From assembly GCA_029204045.2 (NCBI GenBank), contig CM055076.1, forward strand, positions 14,061,902-14,125,901: a stretch of DNA of 64,000 nt. Direction: 5' to 3'. A program made the position numbers and the translations under genes. This stretch comes from Tillandsia leiboldiana (Eukaryota; Streptophyta; Magnoliopsida; Poales; Bromeliaceae). Every line of letters begins with the position of its first letter. Position 1 is the first letter of the stretch. This document shows positions 54,320 to 64,000 of this stretch, piece after piece. The notes under the pieces were generated by a model. The model was given only the letters and a program-made list of their open reading frames with translations, was not told the origin of the DNA and searched no databases.

Positions 54320-56341
54320 ATGGTTGAAGGTGGAAACATCAATCGACCCCCTTTCTTTGATGGAACAAATTATGCGTACTGGAAAGTACGGATGAAAGCT
54401 TTTCTATCTTCCATCGACGAAAGGGTGTGGCATTCAATTGAATCAGGATGGTCTAATCCAACTGAAATTATCTCTGATGTTCACACCTTAAAACCTAGGT
54501 CGAAATGGACCAAGGAAGAGTTTGATTTATCTTCTTACAATGGCAAGGGAATTAATGCTATTTTTAATGCCTTATCTCAAACCGAATTCTCTCGCATCTC
54601 GGCATGTGAGACTGCGAAAGAAATCTGGGATGTTCTCCAGGTTACACATGAGGGAACTAACCTCGTGAAGATTCAGAAACTGCAAATGCTTACGAGCAAG
54701 TTTGACTCTATCTTGATGGCAGAAAATGAATCTTTCACGGACTACTATACACGATTGCAAGATATCGTAAACTCATGTGCTAATCTGGGAGAGAAGATTC
54801 CAGAATTTAAGATTGTAAGAAAAATCTTAAGAACTCTTCCTGAACGATTTCGCCCAAAGGTTACTGCCATTGAAACTATTAAACACCCGGACGAAATACG
54901 TGTAGAAGAATTAGTTGGTTCATTACAAACTTATGAAATGACTTTTACTACTAACAATTCTTCTGGAAAGGCATCCACTTCTAAGTCTTCAGGTTATGCG
55001 TTGAAAACAACTAAGGAAGAAGACGCGGATACATCCTCCTCAGACGATGACGAGAACCTTTCAATGGAGGAATTTGAGAAGCAGCTCGCTCTCTTGACAA
55101 GGAATTTTCGCCGCAACTTTCGAAGGGGTAATTCAAGCAAATCTCCATCCTTCGGAAAGTGGAACAAAGGCAAGGGTACTTCAAGTCACAAGTCAAGAAA
55201 GCAAGAGAACTTCTCAAAGGATAAGAAAAGTTCAGAAGGACAACTACAATGCTTCAAATGTCGAGGCTACGGCCACATTGCAACGGAGTGTCCTAACAAG
55301 TATCCGGCAAAGAAGAAGGCGATGCAAGTCATCACTTGGGATGACAACTCAACGTCAAATGAGTCGTCTTCAAGTGATGAAGAAAAGAGCTCCACGGCAT
55401 TCCACGCGTCCATATCTTCACCATTCATGTGCTTAATGGCAAGTACATCCGAGTCGTTGTCCAACTCCACTGTTGAAAAGATTGCAATGGACAACGAATC
55501 GGATGATTCGGAAGGTGGAGATTTTGCTCTAGCCTATCACAGATCTTTACGGGATTTAAAGAAACCGGCTAAGCAAAACAAGGGGTTGAGAGGGAGATTG
55601 CAGGATCTCGAAGAAGAAGTAAAAAGGGTAACTTCTCTCTCGACCGATCTTGAAGTGGAAAGGGATAATTTGATAAAAGCAAATGTTTCCCTTCAAGAGT
55701 CCAATAAGCAGCTCGAGAAGAACTATATAGATATGATGAACAAAGCAAACTACTTCTTGAAGCTCTATGGCGAGGGCCGACAGGAAAGACGGGAAATGAC
55801 AGAGACCATTCTCCAACTAAAGGATGACTTACAGCAATTCTCTTTAGGAAGGAGTAAGTTGGATAAACTCCTTGGTCTCGGTCAAACAAATCGGTTCGGC
55901 CTCGGGTACACTCAAACTGGAAACAGTCCAAGTTCGAGTGGGACAGTTTTTGTGCCTCAGTCGGTATCTCCTTCTCCGACACCGGAATTCACGATAAACA
56001 ACGACAACAAACCTACCTCATCCTCCTCGGAATCGTCAAGCTCAAAGGTATGTTTTCGTTGTAATTTTGCAGGGCACATCGAAAGAAATTGCGAGATTGG
56101 AGCTCAAAGATCAAATCAACCACATCTTGCAATTGCTACCAATAAGCTCACTTCCCAGAATTCAAGGAAGGATTTTTCAAAAGAAAAGAACATTGGTAGC
56201 ACCTCAAACAAGACGATGACAAAAGAAAAAGATCAATCATACAAGACGTCGTCTTCAAGGAGAATTTCTCAACCATTGCCAACATACTCCAAAACTCAAA
56301 AGGTTTGGGTATGCAAAGGTGAAACCCCTCCTTGTCTTTAA
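54320..56341 (+). CDS. gag: Copia-C Gag (673 aa)
   Basis: Same length and domain order as Copia-1 Gag with a few per cent of residues different: DUF4219/UBN2-type core, knuckle CFKCRGYGHIATEC, acid/Ser-rich stretch, coiled coil, knuckle CFRCNFAGHIERNC, end KVWVCKGETPPCL. ATG 54320 follows the primer site by 19 bases. The intact frame in two independent insertions indicates recent activity. After the stop come about 80 bp of T-rich sequence, then pol in a different frame. Confidence 0.93.
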   Translation: MVEGGNINRPPFFDGTNYAYWKVRMKAFLSSIDERVWHSIESGWSNPTEIISDVHTLKPRSKWTKEEFDLSSYNGKGINAIFNALSQTEFSRISACETAKEIWDVLQVTHEGTNLVKIQKLQMLTSKFDSILMAENESFTDYYTRLQDIVNSCANLGEKIPEFKIVRKILRTLPERFRPKVTAIETIKHPDEIRVEELVGSLQTYEMTFTTNNSSGKASTSKSSGYALKTTKEEDADTSSSDDDENLSMEEFEKQLALLTRNFRRNFRRGNSSKSPSFGKWNKGKGTSSHKSRKQENFSKDKKSSEGQLQCFKCRGYGHIATECPNKYPAKKKAMQVITWDDNSTSNESSSSDEEKSSTAFHASISSPFMCLMASTSESLSNSTVEKIAMDNESDDSEGGDFALAYHRSLRDLKKPAKQNKGLRGRLQDLEEEVKRVTSLSTDLEVERDNLIKANVSLQESNKQLEKNYIDMMNKANYFLKLYGEGRQERREMTETILQLKDDLQQFSLGRSKLDKLLGLGQTNRFGLGYTQTGNSPSSSGTVFVPQSVSPSPTPEFTINNDNKPTSSSSESSSSKVCFRCNFAGHIERNCEIGAQRSNQPHLAIATNKLTSQNSRKDFSKEKNIGSTSNKTMTKEKDQSYKTSSSRRISQPLPTYSKTQKVWVCKGETPPCL

Positions 56342-56424
56342 TCGTTGTACGATTAAACCTTGTATAGTTTATGTAGACTATTTTCTTTTCTTCCTTTTTC
56401 TTTTGGCCAACACGTCAACCATCC

Positions 56425-58875
56425 TTGGGAGGTAAATGGTACATTCTTTTATTGGTTGATGATTTCTCTAGATTTTCTTGGGTATCTTTTCTAAAAGAGA
56501 AAGCTGATACGTTTGACTCTTTTCATGAGATTTGCCATCGTATTATGATTGAAAAGAATGAAAAGATCATTCGTGTTAGAAATGATAGGGGTGGAGAATT
56601 CATAAATTCCAAATTCATTGATTTTTGCACTTCAAATGGCATTAAACATGAATTCTCGGCACCCTATACACCTCAGCAGAATGGTGTTGTTGAGCGCAAA
56701 AAAAGGGTTGTTCAAGAGATGGCGCGTGTGATGCTTCATAGCCGGAATTTACCGCTTCATTTTTGGGCTGAAGCTGTGAACACCGCTGTCTATGTCATTA
56801 ATAGAGTGTATTTGCGCCCAGGAACTCTAAATACACCATATGAGCTGTGGTTTAGTAGAAAACCGGATATCAAATACTTTCGTATCTTCGGGAGTCGATG
56901 TTACATTTTACGTGACCGTGAAAATCTTGGAAAGTTCGACTCTCGAAGTGATGAAGGGATCTTTTTGGGTTATTCTACGAATAGCAGAGCATATCGAGTA
57001 TTTAACATTGAATCTAAGACGATCGTAGAATCTATAAATGTTAAAGTAGATGAAGCTTTTCACTTTGGATCTGAAAAATCTACCCTCGATATCTCTCTAG
57101 ATGATGATTCACCTGCTAGTGCATCTTCTCATGATAATACTTCCAATATTAATGATGCATCTAATGGTTCTTCTAGTTTATCTGATGTGCAGGAATCATC
57201 TCGTGTACCTCCGAGTACTCCGTTTCAACAAACGTTACGAATCTCCAAGGATCATCCGGAATCGAACATCATTGGAGATCCACAAGAAGGAGTTAGAACT
57301 CGGAGGCAGTTGGTTTGTGGATTCGCTTGCTACGTATCTTTAATCGAACCAAAGAACATAGATGAAGCTCTTCAGGATGACTACTGGATTAAAGCAATGC
57401 AGGAAGAGCTCCATCAATTTGAGCGAAACAAAGTCTGGGAATTAACGAAGCCTCCAAAGCAACATAATGTGATAGGTACCAAATGGATCTTCAAGAACAA
57501 GAAGAATGAGGATGGTACTATCATCAGGAACAAGGCACGATTAGTTGCTCAAGGCTACTCTCAAGTAGAAGGTATAGACTTTGACGAAACTTTCGCCCCT
57601 GTAGCTAGACTCGAGTCCATTCGTATACTGTTTGCTATTGCTTGTCATTTTAAAATCAAATTATTTCAAATGGACGTTAAGAGCGCATTTCTAAATGGGT
57701 TTTTAAATGAGGAAGTTTATGTGGCTCAACCGAAAGGTTTTGTAGATCATAAATAACCTAACCATGTTTTTCGTTTGAAAAAGGCTCTTTACGGTCTGAA
57801 ACAAGCACCGCGAGCATGGTACGAAAGGTTAACAAAGCACCTTTTGGAGAAGGGCTATACTCGAGGGGGAGCTGACAGGACTCTCTTTGTGAAGCATTAT
57901 CAAAACAATTTTATTGTAGCACAAATCTATGTCGATGACATCGTATTTGGCGCAACAAGAGATAATGATGCTTCTAAATTCGCGGAGACCATGGAAAGCG
58001 AATTTGAGATGTCCATGATGGGCGAATTGACTTATTTTCTTGGATTGCAAATTAAACAAAATGATGAAGGTATTCACTTGAGTCAATCCAAGTATGCACT
58101 GGAGTTGGTCAAAAAGTTTGATCTAGAAAATTGTAAAGATTTTCCAACTCCAATGGGAACTAGCCACAAGGGACTTGGAAGTGAATCACATAGTGAGAAT
58201 GTAGACGAGAAACTGTATAGAAGTATGATTGGAAGTCTACTTTACCTCACGGCTAGTCGCCCGGATATATCCTTTAGTGTTGGGATTTGCGCCAGATATC
58301 AATCAGCACCAAAGGAGGTTCACCTGAAAGCGGTGAAACGGATCATCCGGTACATCAAAGGATCAATTAATTTCGGAATTTGGTATCCTATGGGAACAAG
58401 TCTGGACATTGTTGGATACTCAGATGCCGATTGGGCAGGATCAGTGGATGATCGGAAAAGCACGAGTGGTGCATGCTTCTATCTTGGCCACTGCCTTGTT
58501 GCATGGCACAGTAAAAAGCAGAATTGCATTGCACTCTCGACTGTCGAAGCGGAATACATTTCAGCTGGAAGTTGCTCAACTCAACTCATTTGGATGAAAA
58601 GCGTATTGAGTGACTTCCGCATTTCAGCATCTTCGGTAACAATTCTTTGTGACAACACAAGTGCTATTAACATTTCTAAAAACCCTGTGTTGCACTCTAG
58701 AACAAAACATATTGAACTTAGATATCATTTTCTTAGAGAGCTAGTTGAATCAAATACTCTTCAACTTTCATATATTTCAACTGAGGATCAATTGGCTGAC
58801 ATTTTAACAAAACCTTTGGATCTAAAACGTTTTATTCATTTGCGAAAAGCAATTGGTATGCTTTCTTTGAAATAA
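56425..58875 (+). pseudogene. Copia-C pol: integrase remnant, reverse transcriptase, RNase H (one stop)
   Basis: As in Copia-1: starts at LGGKWYILLLVDDFSRFSW in mid-integrase; second Asp in NDRGGEF (SDRGGEF in Copia-1), Glu in NGVVERKKR; reverse transcriptase with YVDDIVFGA; RNase H with YSDADWAG and STVEAEYISA (STAEAEY in Copia-1). A TAA at 57754-57756 replaces the Gln codon after VDHK; the frame is unchanged on both sides. There is no start codon at the front. Protease, HHCC finger and the first integrase Asp are absent, with the same junction as Copia-1. Confidence 0.9.
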
Positions 58876-59349
58876 ACTTCTTTTTGAAACCTTTGCTTAG
58901 AATATGTTTTGTATTTGTTTTTGTTTTGTTCTTTATCTATGTTTGTACATAGGACATTAATTGAGCATAGATCATAATTGACTTTAATTGCATCTTTTCG
59001 CACATTTAAAAATTTATTATGCTTTTGCCATCATAATATTTCACTGTTGCAATGATCATTTATGTTAATTAAATCATCTTCTGAGTGATCAAAGTCAATT
59101 TCTCTCTCAATGATCTCTTGGTATAGTCATTATCTTATTTGACTGTTTTGTCGAGTATGAAATCGAGATCAATTTTTGGTTGAATACTTTATATCTTAAA
59201 TAATTGATAGCCAATTGAGGGGGAGTCAATGAAAAGTAAAATGCTCGAAAGATGTGGAAAGAGTTACATCCCAATGAGGAGTGTGAAAACTACCACCACA
59301 TGGAGGAAAGAGCTACCACCTCGGTCGTCCGAGTATTGTGTGCAGCTAC
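58876..59349 (+). other. Copia-C non-coding region downstream of pol
   Basis: AT-rich, no ORF; contains TTGAGGGGGAGTC (about 59215) and the first half of the conserved CTACCAC block (59253-59349). Ends with GCTAC, duplicated after L5. Confidence 0.8.
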
Positions 59350-62300
59350 TGTAGGGCCCCTAAACTCCTTACAGCTTTTTCCCATGAATCCACTGTGCAA
59401 ACACCTATTGATGGTGTATCTGGCCCATGGTGCATCAAAGGGATGCCACAGATGGGCCCGGTGTGCTTTGGTTGGCTGTTTTGGCCTTCGGCTGCTTTTG
59501 CCAAATTTTAGAAAAAGGAATTTGGCCAAACAGAGGGTGGATTTGGATTCAGCGCGGAAAAACGCTTGAGAATGGCTTTTAGTTTGCTTAATTCTGAGTC
59601 CGGATGCCCAAAAGCGGGCTCCCGGAAGTTTTGGCAGTTTTCGGTGTTTGCGGGAGCCTCCGGCTAATTTTAGGTGTGGATTTTGGCGAAATGGACGTCG
59701 TTTTTGGAATCAGCGCGCGAAAACGGTCAAGATGGGCTTTTTACTTGATGTTTTTGGGCTGCGGTTACTGTTCACGCCGGAACAGTGTTTCCGGCGATCG
59801 CCGGCGGCGGTGGGCAGCGCCGGCGGGCGGCGGCGCAGCCTCGGGCGGGTGGCAGGCGGCGGCACAGGCGCGCGGTCCACCGCGGAGGTCGTGCGCCGGG
59901 GGCGGGCCACGTGGCGCTTTCCGGTTGGCCGGTGCTGCAGGCGCGGTCCACGGAATTTGGTCCGGGTGCACGGTGGACCGGGTGGACACGTGGCGTGAGG
60001 TGATTGGTTCGGTGCTGTGCTCCCGGTCCACGCAACCGGTGGAGTGGGTGAGCGGGGCAGGTGGCCGTACGGCGGGGCAGGTGGCCGTACGGCCCGGGTC
60101 AGGCGCGACGTGCGCGGTGCACGGGGCCACGTGCGCGGTGCACGGGTTGCCGGGGCCACGTGGCGCGACGCCATTGGCTGGCGCAGGTGCGCCGGGTGCA
60201 GCGGGGCCCGGGGATGAACAGTGCTGGGCTACGTGGCCGGCCCACAGCGTTTCGGGCTTGAACAGTAATGGGCCGGGCCCATTACTGTAGCAGCCCGAAA
60301 AATTTCAGCGCCCGGAAGTGGGGACACAGTGGGTATTTTCCCAAAAGATTTCTTCAGCCTATAAATAGCCAGCCCGAGCCCTCTTTGCTGCCTTTTTTCT
60401 CTCTGTCTGTGCAAGATCTCCCCGAGCTTCCTCTTGGTGAAATTTTCCCCTCTTAATCCTTGATCTTCCTGCCAAGTTCTAGGATTTTTGGAGGCTCGAA
60501 TCCCGAGGTTCCCCATTTTACGGCGCGGCGCGACGTTGCTTTCCTGGGTTCTTCTTCGGCGCAGCGACAGTGTTTTAGCTCCCCTGGGCTACCCCGAGAT
60601 CATTTTGCTGTGATTCTTGCGCCGGCAGACTCCTAAGAGGTAGGACTTCATCTTTCGTTTTGGTCGCGCTTTCTCGTTTCGAGGTTTTGGCACGGATCCC
60701 GAGGCAAACAGTGACCCCTTTTTCTGTGTGGACTTCCTTGACAGCAGCGGGGTATTTTGGCCATATCTTCGCGCACGAGCATCAGACGGAAACGAGCTTA
60801 TACAACTTTTTCATCTACGGATCGCAAGGAACACGCTCGTATTTTTCTTGGATTTTTGTGAGATTTATTTCGAGGTGAAAATTACTGTTTTCTCCGTGAA
60901 CAGTGCACAGTTTTTAGCACAGATTTTTGTATGAGTGTACCCCCTTGCCGAATTTTTATCTTGACTTACCGAACTCGGATTTGGGCGTGCAAGGTACCGT
61001 TGCGAAGCTATCGACGCGAGGATCGCTGTGATATTTTTCATGGAATTTTCTGGGCACTTTCTGCAGGTGATAATTTAACAGTCTTGAATCCGAGGTTGTA
61101 GGTGGTTATAAGAGCAATAATTGGGAGCCTAAGTGTAATTAGTGAGCTTTGTATTGTACCAGGAATATTTCGGGTGTGCTAAAATTCTGGGAGCAAGGAT
61201 TTGGAGTTTTGGTATTTTCTTGCTGTACGGATCCGGACAGTTAGCACTTCAGGTGGGTGGTTGTTGTACTCCTCTCCTTTGGTATGCCCACTAGGGATGT
61301 CAGAATTCCCCTGATGTGTTGATGCTAACTTATTGATTGGTAGTCTTGCATGCCTTAGGGAAATTATTTAATGGTTATTGGATCCATGTGGAATTTGTGG
61401 TAGCATGTTGAGCGCTAAATTATTCTGGACTGCATGTTTAGGGGCAGAGTAGAAATTGAGGACTACAAATTGATGATTGTTCATATGTGACTGTCACTTT
61501 AGCCTTTATTCTCTAAACTGATTATTCTTGGAAAATGGATAAAATATTGAGACAATGCATAATTAAACGAGTCACTTAATTATGCCATCTTTTACTGCTA
61601 TACTATCTTTTGGGACTTGACTTAGGAGAAACCATGCATTTATGCTTTTCTTCTCCTAGTATTGATAGACTTGCGGCATAGTCGCTCGGGTTCGAGCGGG
61701 TGTTGGATAGTGTAGTCCGGTATTGGGGATCTGGGACAGGTTGGGCTCTTGACAGGGTGTTGCGGCGACCACGGATTTTGGGTGGTTGACCGGGTTATTA
61801 CTATTGCATCAGATTGGGCGTTTTGGGGATTGAGTTTTATTTAGTGGACGGAGTTTTCCACGTTGATCATAGCCATGATCCAGTCCTGCTATTATGAGAC
61901 AGTGGTTACAGAGATACTTGATTCAGTGATGCTTGATACTGTGATACTTTACTCGTGTGGGTCGCTCCCCTCGAGTGCCACTCCGGAGTAGGCTTTCCAC
62001 GGTGCAGAGCGCCGGGCACCAGGCTGGGTTCTTGAGCTCGACAGCAGAGCAGGCAGGGCCAGTGTTCACTGGCGGACAGATTGGGTCATTTTGACAGGCT
62101 TCTAGATTGTGATGCATCACTTTCTCCATCCTTATTGGTTGGTCATGTAGAGGCATATTAGGGATAGCATTTTATCAGATGCTTCATTATCTGCACCCCC
62201 ATTTCTTCTCCTCTCCCCCTTTTTGCCTCTGATTACCTGGTGGGCATATTTGAGCTGAGGCTTTACCCACTAGGGGAGGCTACTGTTTATAGTAGTACTT

Positions 62301-62751
62301 ACCCCCATTGTCTTTTCTTGTTTCTTTCTTCCCCTTTGTTTTGCAGAGTCCTCTGTGGGAGTTGCTGGGCCGTCAGCAACTGATCGAGGTAAGCGGATTG
62401 CAGACTAGATAGAGAGCCACCGAGGGTTGTAGCACGTAGCTGGAGCTTTTGGGTACCTGGTCTTCTCAGACAGCTTTTGTTTATTTCTTTTTGGGTCTGG
62501 CTTTTGCCAGCTGTTTGTATATTTAGTGGTGAGCTGGGAGAGACATCTGTATTTTTTATTCCACTGTTGTACTTTTTACTTCCAGCTTCTGTCTGAGATA
62601 CAGTAGTTTTAGTTTAGCTCTGATTTTTATGCTCTATTATTATTATTTCTTATCTGAGCAGGTTACCGACGCTTCGTGTATGTGGGAAATACCGCATGCA
62701 CGGCGGATCTGTAGACGGGCCCGGGTTCTGGTTTACACCCGGGGCGTGACA
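59350..62751 (+). mobile_element. L5: solo Ty3/gypsy-type LTR, 3402 bp
   Basis: TGTAGGGCCCCTAAAC to CCGGGGCGTGACA with perfect GCTAC duplication (59345-59349 and 62752-62756). The Copia-1 sequence shows the unbroken target (CAGCTACCACATG), so no internal region is present. GC-rich U3 with CACGTG near 59910, 59989, 60127 and 60158; CCTATAAATAG near 60358; leader with ACGGCGCGGCGCGACG (60520), repeated GGATCGCTGTGATATTTTT-type motifs, acceptor-like TTTGTTTTGCAG (to 62346) and donor-like GAGGTAAGC (62386-62394). Solo LTRs arise by recombination between the two LTRs of one element. Confidence 0.92.
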
Positions 62752-62756
62752 GCTAC

Positions 62757-63179
62757 CACATGTATACCAAGCATGGTTGTTCAATTTTTGATTAAGAAAA
62801 ATGCAGGTTTGAAATACTTGACTCCGTCAAATTTCAAGGTTGGTATAAGGTGGGTTTTTAAAGAAAGATGCTCAAAGAGCCACTCTCTTCAACAGATTGT
62901 CTAGATAAATTATCTACCATATTTGGGATTTCAAACATCTATTGATCTTTGTATTTCATTTTCTTTACCAAATTGATGATTTGATAAAGGCATTACTCAT
63001 AAGATCTAGTTAGATGTAATTGAATGTGTTCAACTTTAGGGGATTTAATTCTTGTAAATTTTCGTTTCATTTTTGGATATTATTGATAGATTTGGCATAA
63101 TCTAGTTCTTGTTGTATGAAACGATGTTCTTTTGTTTAAAGTTGATACACATTTGTGCTTACAATCTTTTTCTGGTTTT
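62757..63179 (+). other. Copia-C non-coding region, continued
   Basis: Second half of the conserved block (CACATGTATACC, GGTTGGTATAAGGTGGG, GCTCAAAGAGCCAC) to 62885, then AT-rich sequence without ORF, parallel to 13321-13630 of Copia-1. Confidence 0.8.
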
Positions 63180-63920
63180 TCTTGAATTTCTCTGAAATTT
63201 TCTAAAGAAAAAGTTGGAGCCGATCCGGATCGGGCAAAATGATCCGGATCCCGAACGCAGGTTTTTCTCCTGCGGGCTGACGATCCGGATTGGACCTGCC
63301 GATCCGGATCCCGAACGCAGTCTCTCACTGCGGGTTAGCCGATCCGGATCTCAAGCACGGGAGGATCCGGATCGCGGCTAGGGTTTTATAAAGAACAAAA
63401 GGGTTTTGATTTCTTTTACTCCAATCTTTTGTTCCAAAGTTTCCAGAGCGTCTCTCTCTAGATTTCATCCATCTTGGAAGCTTTCAAACTCAAGTTCTTC
63501 GATTCCAAGTAAGTTTTATTGATCAAAATCTCGGTTTTTCACCGTTTTACTCTTTTCCTCCTCAAACGTGATGAATGTTTGGATCGATTTGGTTTGTGGA
63601 TGGTTTTTGATCAAATTTCTTTTGAAATAAGAACTCTGGGTAGATTAGTTTTGATTATATGCTAGGTTTTCTCCTGATTAACGGATTTTTAGGCTTCGAT
63701 TTCTAAAATTTCGGTTTTAGGGCATATAATAAGGATTTTCGAAAATCATGCAATTGATCTATTTTTAGAAGTCCTTTTGCAAAACTAACTTGATTCTTAG
63801 TCTCTCTACATGATTATGATTGTTTGGGTACAATTTTTCAAATCTTTGAAAATTAACAATTTTTCATGTGTTCTTGAGTTTTGCTCACAGGATCTTAATC
63901 CTCTTAAAGCACTTGAATCA
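63180..63920 (+). promoter_or_regulatory. Promoter-like cassette and 5' intron of Copia-C env-position ORF
   Basis: GATCCGGATC palindromes (63220-63378), TTTTATAAAG (63384-63393), leader with GTCTCTCTCTAG, donor GTAAGT at 63509, a 382-bp intron, acceptor TTTTGCTCACAG ending 63890, 30-base exon, ATG 63921. It matches Copia-1 (12594-13320) site for site. Confidence 0.67.
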
Positions 63921-64000
63921 ATGGCACTCTCTTGGTTAATCCTGTTACTAGTCACAATGGTGCACAAGAGTACATCTGTAAAAGAGGAACCGGATATTTC
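63921..64000 (+). CDS. Env-position ORF of Copia-C, first 26 codons
   Basis: ATG 63921 opens MALSWLILLLVTMVHKST, then SVKEEPDI, to the window edge. The hydrophobic start is shared with Copia-1 (MEFSWIILLLVTIVH) and Element A (MAFSWLLALVVLMA), which supports the start codon choice in all three. It is cut by the window. Confidence 0.7.
   Translation, partial: MALSWLILLLVTMVHKSTSVKEEPDI

Larger units (their letters stand above)
52943..64000 (+). mobile_element. Copia-C: Sirevirus-like element, 3' end beyond the window
   Basis: Same family as Copia-1, in the opposite orientation: 5' LTR 52943-54286, primer site, gag, truncated pol, conserved block, promoter-like cassette and the first codons of the env-position ORF. 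The pol deletion point is the same as in Copia-1. Solo LTR L5 interrupts it at 59350-62751. Confidence 0.92.

Overview
The window is 64 kb of flowering-plant nuclear DNA made almost entirely of nested retrotransposons. I found no host gene, tRNA, rRNA or bacterial-type feature. The plant assignment rests on Ty1/copia elements of the Sirevirus (SIRE/Maximus) type with initiator-Met-tRNA primer sites, very large Ty3/gypsy LTRs, a decayed Ty3/gypsy pol with a chromodomain-like tail, and an L1-type LINE. The species cannot be named from what is here.

Layout, left to right. (1) 1-7038: a Ty3/gypsy element (G0, minus strand: gag, primer site, 4.2-kb LTR) inserted in the reverse transcriptase of a LINE. 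(2) 7039-8876: an AT-only tract, two diverged LTR pieces and a palindrome-rich promoter-like stretch. (3) 8877-30817: a degenerate Ty3/gypsy element (G1, minus strand) with 3.75-kb LTRs; its left LTR is split by a complete 11.1-kb Sirevirus-like element (Copia-1, 9064-20156, minus strand, 5-bp target duplication ACAAT). (4) 30943-52942: three related giant LTRs (L1, L3, L4, plus strand), each broken by the next. L4 is split by Element A (36143-51110, duplication CACGT), whose own 5' LTR is split by Element B (37174-43583, duplication AAGGA). (5) 52943-64000: Copia-C (plus strand), a close relative of Copia-1, inserted in L4, interrupted by a 3.4-kb solo LTR (L5, duplication GCTAC) and running off the right edge.

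The copia-type elements form a graded series. Copia-1 and Copia-C carry gag, a pol lacking protease and the front of integrase (same deletion in both), and a third, env-position ORF. Element A has gag plus the third ORF and no pol. Element B has gag only. None can encode a full replication machinery, yet the LTR pairs of Copia-1 and B differ at only a few positions, so they were probably mobilised in trans by a relative outside this window.

Two features stand out. The LTR leader of every copia-type element carries a row of short hairpins with the same six-base loop (TGGATT in the sense strand) on stems whose sequences differ but remain paired, with G-U wobbles in the sense strand. Also, the env-position ORF is packaged as a gene-like cassette in all three places it occurs: a palindrome array like the one in the LTR, a TATA-like box, a CT-rich leader, a GTAAGT...AG intron of about 370 bp, and then an ATG opening a hydrophobic N-terminus.
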